The notes beneath the pieces are model-generated. The model had not been told where the DNA came from and did no database searches. It was given only the letters and a program-made list of their open reading frames with translations. A stretch of 64,000 bases of DNA. Origin: Maniola hyperantus. Its lineage: Eukaryota; Arthropoda; Insecta; Lepidoptera; Nymphalidae. Of this stretch, positions 24,940 through 38,410 are shown piece after piece (within the stretch, counting starts at the first letter, position 1; each line of letters starts with the position of its first letter). The stretch is from contig NC_048538.1 of NCBI RefSeq assembly GCF_902806685.2, positions 14,446,001 through 14,510,000 on the forward strand, read 5' to 3'. A program made the translations under genes and the position numbers.

Positions 24940-25949
24940 CAATATGATTACGGCATCCGCCAATTACTTATTCTGCGTAATTGGGACGCAGAAATGTCTT
25001 TTTAAATGGATAAATGCATCAATAATTATAAATTCAGAATCAGTAACCCAATTACCGCATGAATTTTGTATTATGAGAAAGCGATTAAAGTTTTGACCGT
25101 TTACATTCCATTAAAACCAAAAATGCTCTTGTGTACAGCTAATTGCGCATTTTTCCCTGAGCACTCACAACCCTTTCAAGTAATGCTTATCGTGATCTAC
25201 AAAGCCTACATTCCAAACGCAAGCCTTCCTTCGAAGAGTCTGGTAAACGCATCGGTATTCAAGTGTCAAGCCGGGTATTGTCCAAAACGGGTCTGCCCTG
25301 TTCCCGGCTCGCTTTTTGTTCAGATACGTGAGACTCCGTGGCGCGTCTTAACGAGCATCAAACCAGTTCCCCATTTCTTCGCGTCACGCCAAATCTGGTA
25401 GTAAATACTTCAACACTTTCTTTATTCTCACGATTTAAGTAACTACTGAGCTCGTAAAACTTGATCATCCTCTGAAGATTCTCATTCGCAAATAGTTTAA
25501 TAAAATTACCGAACAAATTAAGTGTCCGTCGATGTTCATCATTATCTTATAATTACATGCCTACTTTCACTCGTCCGACATGTAATACGCCCAATGCCAT
25601 AGTAATTGGTTTCGAACAAGAAAAGATTGCGATGCTTCAAGCGACAATTATTCACATTATAATACCAAAGGTGGTTAACAAAAAAAAGAGGATCACGCGC
25701 AACTTTCCTTTCACCTTCTTGGAACGTAACCTGCTAATTACAAAGTTCATCGGTCTCATGTTACGAGCAGCCTGATTTAGGAGAGCTCGTGATACCTACC
25801 ATCTATCGTGTGCACGTGTTTTGTTCAAGTAACATGAAAGACTTCTAATGTGTTCTCATGTGAAATGTCAATACAAATGATGCGCAAAGTAATTTTCGGT
25901 GTGTGAACTGTGAAGACATCACGATTCACGTCAGATTTATATTGAATGA
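24940..25949. other. repeat-poor DNA with one uncertain ORF
   Basis: A 111-codon open frame lies at 25066-25401 (plus), including a CQAGYCPKRVCPVPGS stretch. It has no start context, domain or neighbouring splice sites that I trust, so it is not called as a gene. Confidence 0.35.
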
Positions 25950-26130
25950 ACTAGATGATTCTCGAGACTTCTTCCGCGTGGACAAATTTCTAAACAAAAG
26001 TATATGTCCTTCCCCGAGATGCAAGCTATCTCTGTACAAAATGTCGTCAAAATCGGTTTAACGGATGGGCCGTGATAAGCCAGCAGACAGACAGACACAC
26101 TTACGTATTTGTAATAGTAGTATAGATATG

Positions 26131-27857
26131 GATATTTCTTTGTCCTTAAAATATAAAGGCGTTTGATTACCGCGAAATTTTTGCATGTCCTCCTATTTTT
26201 CTGTACAAGTGATTAATTCATCATTAGGTAGGTACAAAGACTTGAGCATAAAGAAAATACACCTTGGATATTTTTATGCAGGTTTATAGCTTTTGTTAAA
26301 TTGCACAGTGAATGCAGACGTATCCTTTGATGCGTTGTCAACGTTGCGTGAGATTTATGATCGGCCATCTAGTATTTTAGTCTCGTTAATAGGTAAATTC
26401 CTACTTCTTGTTCTGTGCCACGTAAAACCGTTAATAGAGATTTATAGTCGGCGAATAACTATAAACACTTACCCTGGTTTGACTGGTTAAAGCGGAAATC
26501 TAGGCAGAGGCTTAATTAACCGCATCCTTACATGTCGCGAGTGGAGCCAGCTTTGGTCTGTTAGGCAAACCAACCTCATTTACTGTAACGACGACAACAT
26601 TTTATGTTTATTCGCTGAAGTTATCAAAGTGTCATTAGTATTTGCTTAGTTAAATTAAACATATTTTCTACCCGAGCAATTTGTAGCATTAATTTATTAA
26701 ATTAACAGTACATACTGGCTGCAAGACATCGTAACTAATTATAGGAGATATTGATATTTTACGAGTTCTGATTATGAAATATTGACATTTCATTGTTTTA
26801 TAGGTCGAAAGTGTCACAATGCAAGAAATAGGCGTTACTAATTTATTACAAGCTAAATCCACTTATTTCGTAACATAATATGCTTCGCTATACCTATATT
26901 CGCTCTAGTAAGATGTACTTTCACTTCACTAGTTCTAACAAGGCCTTGTTACCTTTTCACTTACACACTGCTTAACTGATTTTGATGAAATTCATACAGA
27001 GATTGCATCCCAGAGACACTTAGACAGACTACTATAAGCTGTTTACCTCGATAGGCCAGAGTCACAGAAAAATTCAAACCAAAGTTATACTTCTTCAAAC
27101 TTTAGAAAGATAACTACTTACTTAGTAATTTCCAATTTAACTGAATGAATTTCTGGACACACTACACAAATTATAATTTTGAGACTGGCTGGACATTTTT
27201 AAAATGGTTATAATGGCGGCTGGCACGTAAAATTATGAAGATAGGTATATGGGAAAGAAATATTGGAAATTTCAGTGGAATAAAATACATTTTGTAATAC
27301 AATATTGGCAGCCATATTTCTAGAAAAAACTTAATTTTATCGGTATATTTGTGTAAAACTTTTTGTCTAGAATCGAACAAACTTTCATAACTCTGAGATA
27401 ATGTCACTATAGTTTGTGAAAAAAGTGCAATCATTTGCAAAAAAAATTCAAGGTCCTGACAGCTTATATTTTGAGAAGCGATAGGCACCTACCCTATGCA
27501 CAATATAATAATTATTAGGTACATTCATACCGATTTTCAAAACTCCTTTCAATTCCCATCTTTAAATAGCACCTACCTAAAATGACAAGTCAAGTCGAGT
27601 CAAGTAAAAAAGTCCAAACCTAAGGCTGAAATTAGTTTTGCTGTGGTTCGTAAAATCAGAACCTAGATGGTGAACAGGCGACCTTTGTCAATCATGTCGG
27701 ACACGATGGCGCATTTAATCCTCGGTGACTTAAATCAATTGCTGTGTCAATAATTATCTGCATTCTTGATCTCAGTCGTTAGAGAAAATTGTCTGGACAA
27801 TTAAATTATATTGATTTGCTTATATTTACATAAAATACATAATACTTAATCGATTCT
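26131..27857. other. unannotated AT-rich DNA
   Basis: No convincing gene or repeat. A 105-codon minus frame at 27171-27488 lacks recognisable features. Confidence 0.4.
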
Positions 27858-28034
27858 TCCATACTAATAATATAAATGCGAAAGTGTTCACGGCCCAACC
27901 GAACTGATTTTGATGTTTATTGAATAAGCTTGTATCTGGAAACGGACATAGGATCAGTTTTACTCAGAATATTTCCTACAGGATTTAAAAAAAATCTAAA
28001 TCCACGCAAACGAAATCTCGGGTATCAGCCAGTA

Positions 28035-29160
28035 AAATAAATTTGATTTGATTTTGAAAATAACTAACTAAAAATTTATATTTTCACACTCGTAGACTTT
28101 ATAGCGAATATTATGGCCTTCACTGAAATTGCTGTTTTGAACATCGGTTGCTTTGTGGTCGTACATCACTCTTACAAACTTCACGCTAAGTTGGATAAAA
28201 AAGGGAAATAATTAAGTATTACTTAGTCATGTTAAAAACTGAAAACTGATTTTTTTAATTTAATAACATTTTTAATGTACTTCTATAAATAATTACCTAA
28301 TTATAAGGTAACAACAAAGAATTATTACTTATATGAAATGCAAATTTTAGGTATGGGAACTTTGTGAACTGGTTTCAAATTGATTTCTGAGAAAGGATTT
28401 ATTTTATGTTCCAATGACCAATGGTTACAAGATTTTAAGAGTTTAAATGCAAATAATAATTACTGTCTTTTTATTTTGAGTTGCAATTAAGTAAGTAATA
28501 TTAATATAACATAGTATAACAACTACCTTTTTTATTGCAAAATATTAAAAAAGGATTTAATTACTAATTTATTAAGTGAAATTCTTATCAGATTAACTAT
28601 AATTTTTATCCTACAATTTTCTATTTGAAATCAATGCAGTTACCATGTAAGGTGCTTCGATAAGTGCTTATAAATCTTCTACGTTTCTTCTATAAAATAT
28701 GGCTATCTGCATTCCAGCCATTATACGTACCTACCTATACATTATAACATTAGGTATATGTACTTAGTACAGTTCAATTATTCTATATATCTTAGCTCAG
28801 CACTACATATCTTTGACTATATCATCGTTGCTAGATCGCGAAAGTAGTTAATGAACCCCCAATATTTGGCAGTAAGTTTCATATTATAATCCTTTTCTAT
28901 GTCTTTTCTTCGCCAGATGATACAGTTCGGAGATACTTGCCATTTCCGTCCACTCTCGGATGTTACCGAATTTTTCTACGACCAACGTCTCTTCTTCCGG
29001 CAACTTTTCCCATCATGATGAGTTATAAAAATACTTACATCTTACATCCTATGCTTCTACTACATGCCCCAGATATGTGATTTTTTAATCTTAAATTAAA
29101 TTAACATTTCTCAAAAGTTCACTTTATTGATTGGCGCGTCGCAGAACTTCTACATTCGAG
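28035..29160. other. unannotated AT-rich DNA
   Basis: No gene or repeat recognised. Confidence 0.45.
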
Positions 29161-29920
29161 ATATCTATACTAATATTATAAAGAGGTAAAGTTTATAAGA
29201 TTGTTTGAAGCCAATCTCTGGGACGACTAAACGATTTTGAAATTTATTTAACCAGTAGAAACCTACACTATTCCTGAGTAACTTAGAGATCCATACGAAA
29301 ATTGTAATAAGCTACCCGTGCGAAGCTGGGGCGGGTCGCAAGTTTTTAATAATTCACTTTTTGTAGCAGCTTCGAGGCTGTCAATAAACACCCACAAACT
29401 CTTATCTAGAGTGGCTTTTATTTCCCCTTGATAACACTAACGTAAAATACGGCTTTCAATGCCGCAGAATCTGATAGGAATTGTAATACCACTTTCTAGA
29501 AAGCAGCTTATTGGTCGTCAGGCTCTTGTGGTTGAAGAGCAGACCCCAGCTATGTGATTCGCTAACTCAGTGTCTAACACTGTGATAGCCACCGAGGTTG
29601 GTGCGGTTTATAATCCTCTTTGGGATTTACAAAATCCCAAAGACACGCATATAATTTTCTTAAGTCCTTAGTCTAGCAAGACGGGAAATAATAGGATTAT
29701 TCCTTATTAGGAACAATGTATCTACAGGTGGGGCTGGCTAAAGTCAAAATATATAAACTAATAATTTAGTTTCCTCAGACACTCCTAGGCACTCCCAAGT
29801 GTTGTTCAAAATTCTATTGTTTATTATCGAACAAAATTGACTCTCAATATCTATGGAAATAATTTTTTGACATTAACAACGTTGTTCGTAATCGTAAACT
29901 TTAAAAGAGGATAATTAAGT

Positions 29921-30074
29921 ACAGTACCCAGCAGGGAATATTGCACATCGAACTTTAGAAAGAGATGTCGGCTTCGTATAGCGCCGTTATGTGACGTTTT
30001 GTCGGTCTCAACGACAGAGACACCGCTCTACGAAACCGAGCTCTACGATCTCTTTCTTAAGTTCGATGTGCAAT
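29921..30074. mobile_element. hairpin MITE family A, diverged copy
   Basis: Arms ATTGCACATCGAACTTTAGA and its complement around GACGTTTTGTCGGTCTC. More diverged at the termini than the other copies. Confidence 0.65.
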
Positions 30075-30084
30075 AAAAAACGGA

Positions 30085-30850
30085 ACCCTCTTAGGATCAC
30101 TTTGTTGTCTGCCTGTCTGTCTGACGGTCTGTCAAAAAACCGACAGGGTACTTCCCGTTGACCTAGAATCATGAAAGGAGATTGCCCATTTTCTTAGGAG
30201 CTTTGGGCCCCCCCTAATATAATCGTTATGTCATCATGGTTTTAATTTTATTTTGTAGACAAATAATTACCTTTTTATATTCTGCAAACGATTTCCATTT
30301 ATTCACCCTGGTTATAAAGAAATCTTATTTTTTATGTTGCCGATATTAAAGTTATATTTAATTAATACTTCTTCAAAATAAATGGATGTTTACGATTTTA
30401 ACTGTAATTCTTGATATTTTCAATAATAGAGTGAAAGAAAAGTCGTAACGAAACATATAATCGTAAAAAATAACACATTTTTAAAAATTTGTTTAAGTTT
30501 TGACCCGGCGCGCCACAAAGGAGGGCCCGTTCACGGGCGATCTCCTTTGGTAGATAGGTAGGTCTTATAGCAGATATGAGGGAAAAAATCTGAAAACCGT
30601 GAATCTCTGGTTACATCACACAAAAAAAAAAATTGTGGTCATGAATTAATAATTAGCGTTTTCAATATTTAAAGTAAGATAACTATATCAAGTGGGGTAT
30701 CATATGAAAGGGCTTCACCTGTGCATTCTAAAACAGATCTTTATTTAATTTTTAGTATCATAGTTTTTTAATTATCGTGCAAAATGTCTAAAAATACGAC
30801 TGTAGTACGGAACCCTCATTGCGCGAGCCTGACTCGCACTTGGCCTGTTT
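30085..30850 (+). repeat. 430-bp dispersed repeat, interrupted copy
   Basis: The left part (ACGGAACCCTCTTAGGATC) and right part (GTGGTCATGAATTAATAATT to CTGACTCGCACTTGGCCTG) are separated by about 350 bp of other sequence (roughly 30180-30540). Confidence 0.55.
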
Positions 30851-31478
30851 GGTGTGAAACAAATCATACTCCTTGTAAGCAACTGCTCTACGTATAGGGA
30901 ATGTGATTCATGCGTGCACTTTCGACTGTACATTGTCTTTCTTGAGCGTGCAGTCACTCAAGATGCAGATGTTTCTGTGTTTTGTATTTGAATAAACCTA
31001 AACCGGCATGCATATTCTACTTAGCCTGCTATATACAATGAACATTACAATGCATACTTGCTTATCACCCTTATTTGACATTATACTAGGCATATACACG
31101 GATCAAGCGGTTGGTTACCCCTTGCCCTTTAAATGACAGAGGGTCCAAAATGCCCTTACAAGGACCATGTTTTATAAGTTTGACAGAGTTCATGAATCAA
31201 TTCAATGAGTTATTTGCTGATATTCAAAGTTAAGGCGAGAATTGGCGCCGATTCTGTTATCTTTCTGTAAATCTGCGTGTAAAAAAGGACAAAATGAATT
31301 TTACACTTCAAAACTAAATTCTAGTGCACGCTACAAATTTAAACAATAGGCTTACGACCTGGCAGTTGAAGTCATAGTCAGTCACTCTAAATTAAATTTT
31401 AAACTGTCAAAATGGCCTTTTCATATAACATTAGTAAAAAGAGGATGCGAGTACTCTAAAATTTAGGTGTGCTCAGAA

Positions 31479-31650
31479 TCTATACCATTATTGTGATGAA
31501 TGCTTGAATTGCATGAATTTTACGAATTTGTTTGGAGTTAATAATAATAATAATAATAATATTATTAACTCTATTATTATCTATTATTAACTCCAAACAA
31601 ATTCGGAAAATTCATGCAATTCAAGCATTCATCACAATAATGGTATAGAT
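31479..31650. repeat. near-perfect 172-bp hairpin
   Basis: TCTATACCATTATTGTGATG at the left pairs with CATCACAATAATGGTATAGA at the right, continuing inward through a (TAA)n microsatellite. Only isolated mismatches were seen. Probably a MITE. Confidence 0.7.
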
Positions 31651-32454
31651 ATTAATAATGGTATAGGTTGGAGTTAGCGATATTAAAATCGACATTTACA
31701 CACAACCGTACATATTCCAACTCCAATGTTACCAAAAAATTTACAATGAAGGATTGAATAAATAGGATGTGGTCAATCTTAGCACGTCACGACAGTTTTT
31801 ATACGATAACACAATAGGTATAACATAGTTACTAACTGAATCTAGAAAATAATAATTATCATTAGCTAAACCGGCTTCTCAGTAAATAGTCTAGAACTGT
31901 TACAAGGATTAAAATTTACATGCGAATATCGGCTTAGCATTTGAATTACTGCTCACCTTAGGTACTGTGGGCAGGTAATATTTATATTGAGTGTATTTAT
32001 AGAAGACGGACTGTTTGACGCAATACGCTGTACGTTTCGACTATTTCGGGAAAGATATCGAGAATCATCATCCTGGCATGACAAGACAAGATGATCAAGA
32101 CTTCTGGCTTCTGGCTTGGCACGAGAAATTTACTAATACGTCAGTCAACTTTATTTAACCTAAACAGTAGTACGTTTCTCTTGATTCTTAGATGATGAAA
32201 GATGACTCCACTCACTCACTGAATGAAAATTAGAAAAATATTTGGATTTATATACAGTTTAGTAAACGTTGTTATGAATAACGTCCTACAAGTACTTCGA
32301 ACTTTACCGGTAAAAAGCACACCTAAGTTTTTATTATAGTTTTGCAATCAATCGGGCCTTTTGGCAGGATGTTTGACGTATTAGGCGTAACGCTGTTGCA
32401 GTTTGCTGCAAGCTACCGAGAATTCCATAAAGTAAGTTGGTAAGTACATATTAT

Positions 32455-32619
32455 AATATGTACCTATATACCTTTAGAAGAAGACAGCAAATTTGTAGAG
32501 CGTTATCCCTGTCGTTGAGATCTACAAAACGTCATATAGGTAGTGACATAGAAAACGCTCTACTAAGTCGAAATGTCATTCTAAAGGCCGATGTACATTA
32601 CTTTCTGCCGCGTACTGTA
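32455..32619. mobile_element. hairpin MITE family A, copy 4
   Basis: Arms around GAGCGTTATCCCTGTC and GAAAACGCTCTAC; the right end GCCGCGTACTGTA is intact and the left end is eroded. Confidence 0.65.
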
Positions 32620-34349
32620 TGCACATATAAAACTCTCGCATGGTAAAGTTGCCAGTTTATCGTAGGTCTGCAAGATAATACTGTGGAGAATATGCGAGAT
32701 CGTCAATTTACCATCAACACCAGTATAGCAGGAATCACGAAGTATTACCTGCACCTTTACGGATCTTTACAGAGGAAATCGCTAGATTTCATTTATGACT
32801 TCCTCTTTCTTTATGCATTGGATTGTGTACTCATATTGTAGGAGTCAGCAAAAAAAACTCTTGGAAAAATCGTCACGCCGAGTCCCACCAGAAAAATAGT
32901 AATGAGGGTTAGTTAAATGACTTATGAGTTCTGTACAGACATATTCCTGAGCATTCTCCGGAATCTGTAGTGTAGAAAGTAATAAAATAAATATGCGGCG
33001 TAACAATCATAAGGCATCCATTAGGATTAGATGATAGGTTTTATTGCCAGTTTTACCAGAGTCACTACTATGACTATCGGGTCTTACGGTCTAATAGAAG
33101 GACTAATGCTTGCATAACAAATATCTGATAATTCTCTACTTCATGATCCATCAGTTATGCATCAATAAATTCACTGCAGAACTTATCGGCCGTAAGTTTC
33201 CTTGTATTGATTCTGATGCAGAGCCTATTGTCTGATGGACCCCTTATGACTTCGCCTTACGCCTTAAATTGCGTAAAACATAATATTATAGTCTAAACTC
33301 TAATAGACCCCCTAACGAATGTCGAAGAGTGAAGACTGACTGTTCAATTCAGTTGGTAGGTAGGTAGGTAATTGTGGTTGAAAAGCCGGTTGTCACAGTT
33401 ATTCAAAGTTTGTTTACAATACTCAAAACTATTCTTTAGTTATTCAGATTGACCCATGTTTTTATGTTGACTTTCGGTGGTAGGTAGGTAGGTTCATGTT
33501 TCAGGCGGGAACATTATTGCTTGGAGCAAGGAGGGGTTTTTAGTCGGTAGGAGTCCGGCACTATGTCCATGAGGATTTTCCCCTCCTACAAAAAAAAAGG
33601 TGGGTACATGTTGAGGTACCTAACCAATTACTTTTTTGTTCGGTAAATTGTTGAGAAATAAATACCTGGTATCGGGTGGTATCGGTATTTGTCCTGTTCA
33701 CTGGTTTCAACCTTTCGTTTCCAAACAAAAGCTTCATCTAAGTACTTACCTACGTAGCTGTCTACTCGTACTACCTAGTAGGTAACTAATGACTACACTA
33801 ATGACTAGTGCTTACGTAATGGAGCATAAATCTAGGAGCATAAATCTAATACGAAGGAGTAAAAATACGATATCAGGTACAAATCTAAACAGTATCTAAG
33901 CCATAAGGAAGACGTTAGGTAGGTATATAGGCATATGTAGGTACAAGTATTACCGCTTTTGCATGACGTAATCCGCACGTGGGCGAAGCTGAACTCTGCA
34001 ATTCTGCATGATATCAAGTAGGTATCATTAATTGATGACATATACTTAAAAAAATGCAACGTGAGTGGTCAAGTTAGACAAATAAGTAGGTTATACTTTC
34101 AAGCAAAATTGAAAGCAAATCAAATGTAAACTATGTGAGTATACCTACGTACCTATTAAGTGAATAGCGATGCAACTGATAACTACCTAAAAGGTGCTGC
34201 CTAGGTTTCTAATTTTGATTCTACTACAATAGGTACGTAGTACTAATTAATTTTCGGTGCTACACATAAAGCTTAAATGACAGATCTGACTTTTGAATTA
34301 ATGCCATCCTTTTCATGTTCTTCCGTGTGGAAAAGGATGGCACCATATT
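32620..34349. other. unannotated DNA with GGTA short repeats
   Basis: GGTAGGTAGGTAGGTA at about 33354-33370 and GGTAGGTAGGTAGG near 33479. No gene seen. Confidence 0.45.
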
Positions 34350-34510
34350 TTAAGCTGGCCATACACGATCAAGTTTACCGTCAAAGCAACAGACTTGAAG
34401 CGGCGCGGCGTCCAGTCAACTGATAGCCATACCTACACCGTCAAGTTTAATGGATGCCGCTTCAAGTCTGTTGCTTTGACGGTAAACTTGATCGTGTATG
34501 GCCAGCTTAA
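34350..34510. mobile_element. hairpin MITE family C, copy 1
   Basis: Near-perfect inverted repeat: TTAAGCTGGCCATACACGAT at one end and its complement at the other. TTAA at both ends could be a piggyBac-type target duplication. Related copies: 1762-1915 and, more distantly, 61526-61843. Confidence 0.75.
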
Positions 34511-35528
34511 GACCTGTCCAACCAAAAGCACAATATAATCGACTATCTAGGTAAGTATACATATATTATGTATTTACTTTTCTTGGTAACTACGGTTCTA
34601 ACGCTACGTGAGCATGAGTTTAAAAAGGTTGATGGTTATGTAACGGTAAATGGTATAAGTTATAACAACATGATGGAAGGCTGGTAGCGAGTTAAAGCGA
34701 GATCGTACCCACTACAAAAAGTATTTGGAATAAGCAAAGACGCGGCACGGGAAGCTTGTTTTAGTTTAGTCCCTTTTTATGTCCCGCGGAGAGGTTTGCA
34801 TTCCCGCCCGCCGGCGGATGGTGGCTTCGTACTGTTAGCGCCAAACGTCAACGAAACGTGTATTACTTCTTGAACTTTTAACCAATTCTTGACATAACCA
34901 ACACTTTTTCTTTCCACTGTAAACTTGTTTAAATAAATACTAATATTTAACTCACATTGGTATGTACTTTTTTCTGTTTTCTGGTCTAAACAACATGATA
35001 CAGCAAAGTAAACGAACTTTTCGCCGGCTTTCTCACGTCAATAGCTTGGCGTGTTCGAAATTCGAATTGTATCACTTGCACTGGGACAGTTGAAAGTCCT
35101 CGAAACGTGGTATCAGGAAGAGATAAAGCGATATTTACTGACCTGATGGCTCGGCGCAGTCGCCTCAAAATCCAAGCTGCATTTTAACCTCAAAAAGCAC
35201 CTTTAGCACGGTCACGAAATCGAAGGTCACGGTTATGTTACTCTTGCATAATAGCGCTCAACCTTTATACCAGTTATGGATAAAACCAAATACACGACCG
35301 ACGGTTACTGCTAATGCTGTTATCATAAACACACGAATGCACAGTTCGTTGCACGTTTATTTTTCAACAAGCGACACGAATGTCCATTCGAAACTTCATT
35401 AGATCGCATATTTTAGTGTCCTCATATATAAAACAAGCACCAATAACGACTCGATTTCATAAATAATATGAAAATTTACGATAAAACATGACACAGCCGT
35501 GCACTGCACTCCGTCCTGACACGACGAT

Positions 35529-35581
35529 ATGGCGGATGAATTTGAACTACGCTTGCGCCGCCTTGCAAGCCTTGCTGTCAG
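35529..35581 (+). CDS. possible first coding exon
   Basis: ATGGCGGATGAATTTGAACT opens MADEFELRLRRLASLAV and runs into a canonical donor (CAG|GTAAAT) at 35582. It lies in a locally GC-richer, repeat-free stretch (about 34,750-35,720) in an AT-rich region, as expected of a 5' end. The continuation was not established; one acceptor-like site with matching phase is at 39596 (pyrimidine tract then TTAG). The gene is unidentified. Confidence 0.35.
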
Positions 35582-36464
35582 GTAAATATCCGCTTGTGTC
35601 GCCATCTCGCAAAACAGCGGTGAACTTTGTCAAGGGAAGCCTGAGTACGGACGCGAGAATCACGCGCACGAAAGATTCCATTCCAACGGATTGCATATTA
35701 GTACGCTAGATTTGCGTAAGATGTCTCTCCTAAATAAAATTTTTCGGTGAATATACCTCGCACCGGAAGCGAGCATTGGAAAAGACGACATCAAACGAGT
35801 CACAGGGAGCCAATAGTATCGTCTGTGATGGAACCTTTGGATTCAGGCAGGCGCAAGACAATGTCCTGTGGAAGTCCCTACAAGAGATAATTATAATATT
35901 ATGTCGTGAGCGATTTCCATTATAAATCTAGATGATTACGAATATGCCTGTGTTTAGTTGACGTACCTAAGTCCGACTAGTGACTAGACACTAGTTTCGT
36001 ATCACAAGTATCGTAGCTTTGTAGTGTAAGTAATCATTGCCTGGTAGGTAGGTACTTACCTACCTAAAATATCAATTCACCAGCAAAACTTTCCAAATCC
36101 ATTTGGCTTAGGAGTTCAGACTGCCTTGCAACTTCAGGATTGAAACGTTGAGACTTGGAATTTAATAACAAAGTTTATGCTCGGCATTTACAATATTATT
36201 TCACCAGGAACAGTTCCTGAATCTCTATGGTTTAGGAGTGCTGTACCCTGCATCATCAGGTTTGAGGAATTTGGACTTGGAGTGTGTTGAAGGCCGAAGT
36301 ACCTACATTATTTTCTGCCGCGTACAATACAATATTTTCATTGTTATTGACATAAAAGTTAGGCAGGGCACCACCGAGCCGACCGTGAGAAAGCGGCTTT
36401 GCAAATTACTATACCTACCTACCTAATAACGGCCAGGGAATTTTTAAATTCGTAGTTTTTAAAA

Positions 36465-38240
36465 AAACCGGCCAAGTGCGAGTCAGGCTCGCGCAATGAG
36501 GGTTCCGTACTACAGTCGTATTTTTTCGACATTTGCACGATGATTCAAAAACTTTGATGCATAAAATTGTTGAAAAAATACATGCATTCAGAATTGTAAT
36601 AATAGTAATATTATTTTGTTAATTAATAGAAATCTTAAGTATTTTCTAAAATATCTTATATTTTAACAATAATTTAATCATTGCAATATTTTAAACAAGA
36701 ACAGCAGGCGGACGAAATTGAAGTGCTTAAATCTATTTACGAAGGTGATGAGAACTTTAACAAGTTAGTGCAACCACATACCAATATAAGTATGTAGATG
36801 GAGAAAAGTCATTTGTACTGGAAATAATATGGGGGGCCACGTATCCAACAGAAAAACCTAGCTTCATTTAGAAATCTTTTACAATCAGAATCTATTACCG
36901 TCAGTGAAGACAAAATCCTGTCCATACTGGGACACAGAAGCAGAGCAGTGGGTGGGCTGTGCTATGACCTATACGTTGTTTGAGTGCCTCAAGGAGCGGG
37001 TGACGGAGATACTGTCCCAACAGACTGAAGAGGCTGTTGTTGCGAGGGTGGAGAAGATGGCCATTACTGAACAGACTGAATCAAAGAAACCGGAGAAGAA
37101 GGAGCAGTTAAGCAAATCACAGAAGAGAAGAGCGTGGGATCGAGCAGAAGTGGGACGCGCGGGCGAAAGCCGCGCGGCTGGGACTGGGTGGATATCGTCA
37201 AACATCTCTCCCAAGCGCCGCACATTCCCTCCTGGACACTGACTGATTAACTGACTGACTGACCGACCGACTCGTAGCCTAGACACATCGCGATATCGCT
37301 AATATTATAAATGCGAAGTATGTTTGTTAGTTGGTTTATCCTTCAATTACGCCGTAACGGCGCAACAGATCGATGTGATTTTTTTGCATGGATATAGTTT
37401 AAAATCTGAAGAGTGACATAAGCCACTTGATTGTCCGGAAAATCAAAGAATTTTTACAGGATTTTGATAATCTATCAAACTTTAACGGTGTCTGGCAAGG
37501 GTTGCCACCATACTAAGTGTATGGCAATTCATGACAGGCTTTCTAATATATTCTGATGAAAAAAAATTGACTTTATACTTTGATGTAAGATGGTTACACC
37601 TTTATTACCTGTCATCTCACAAAGCCACCATGATCCAAACAAATGTTGCTTTACAAATTGGGACAATTCGCATAGAAACTTTCAGCTTTTATAAAATAAG
37701 GAAGGTCTGGCACGCGCTGGCTCTTAGACCATTGTTATAGACGCAAAATGCTCAAGCGATAGTGCAATGTGCTCCCAATCTTAGACCTGTTTTAATTATT
37801 TATTTAAACTAACGATTAAAGCGCTTTCTTTGTTAATGTATTTACAATATTATTATTTTAAAAATGCACGCAAGTTGTGCTAAATATAAATATGTTATTT
37901 TATGTTAAAAATAAATAAAAATCTGTTTTAGAATGTACAGGTGAAGACCTTCATAATATGATACCCCACTTGATATAGTTATCTCACTTCGAAAGTTGAA
38001 AATACTAATTATTAGTTCATGACCACAATTTAATTTTTTTTTGTGTGATCTAACTCTAAATTCACGGTTTTTAGATTTTTCCCCAAATGTCAGCTATAGG
38101 ATCTACCTACCTGCCAAATTTCATGATTCTAGGTCAACGGGAAGTACCCTGTAGGTTTCTTGACAGACAGACAGACAGACAGACAGCAAAGTGATCCTAT
38201 AAGGGTCCGTTTTCCTTTTGAGGTACGGAACCCTAAAAAA
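36465..38240 (-). repeat. 430-bp dispersed repeat split by a 1.3-kb insertion
   Basis: 36465-36575 and 37905-38240 are consecutive parts of one minus-strand copy, with the junction near TGATGCATAAA / AATAAATAAAAATCTG. The insert holds the RWDD4 pseudogene, a Lep1-like element (37295-37480) and a MITE fragment (37618-37740). A (GACA)n run lies at about 38161-38187. Confidence 0.65.
36699..37250 (+). pseudogene. RWDD4-like retro-pseudogene (RWD domain protein)
   Basis: An intronless, frame-disrupted copy of an RWD-domain protein most like RWDD4. Recognisable in shifting frames: DEIEVLKSIYEGDENF, GEKSFVLEI-WGATYPTEKP, then EQWVGCAMTYTLFECLKERV, the KKEQLSKSQKRRAWDRAE segment and, in another frame, PRGWDWVDIVKHLS. 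At least three indels and one internal stop break the frame. The longest open part is 36904-37242. Lack of introns points to retroposition. It lies within a 1.3-kb insertion that splits a dispersed repeat (36465-36575 and 37905-38240). Confidence 0.75.
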
Positions 38241-38410
38241 CACTGAACATTATAGATATTAATTAATAATTTATTTCATCATCATAAAAATACGATACAA
38301 AAACACATTATGTAAATAAATTTATAGAATAGTAACACTTCAACATCTTAAAAGACTATAATTATTATTATAAGACTATAAAAATCATTAATATGGGAAA
38401 CATAGGTACC

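Noticed and set aside
25066..25401. 111-codon plus-strand frame
   Set aside because: No recognisable domain, start context or splice partner; kept only as a note in the regional entry.
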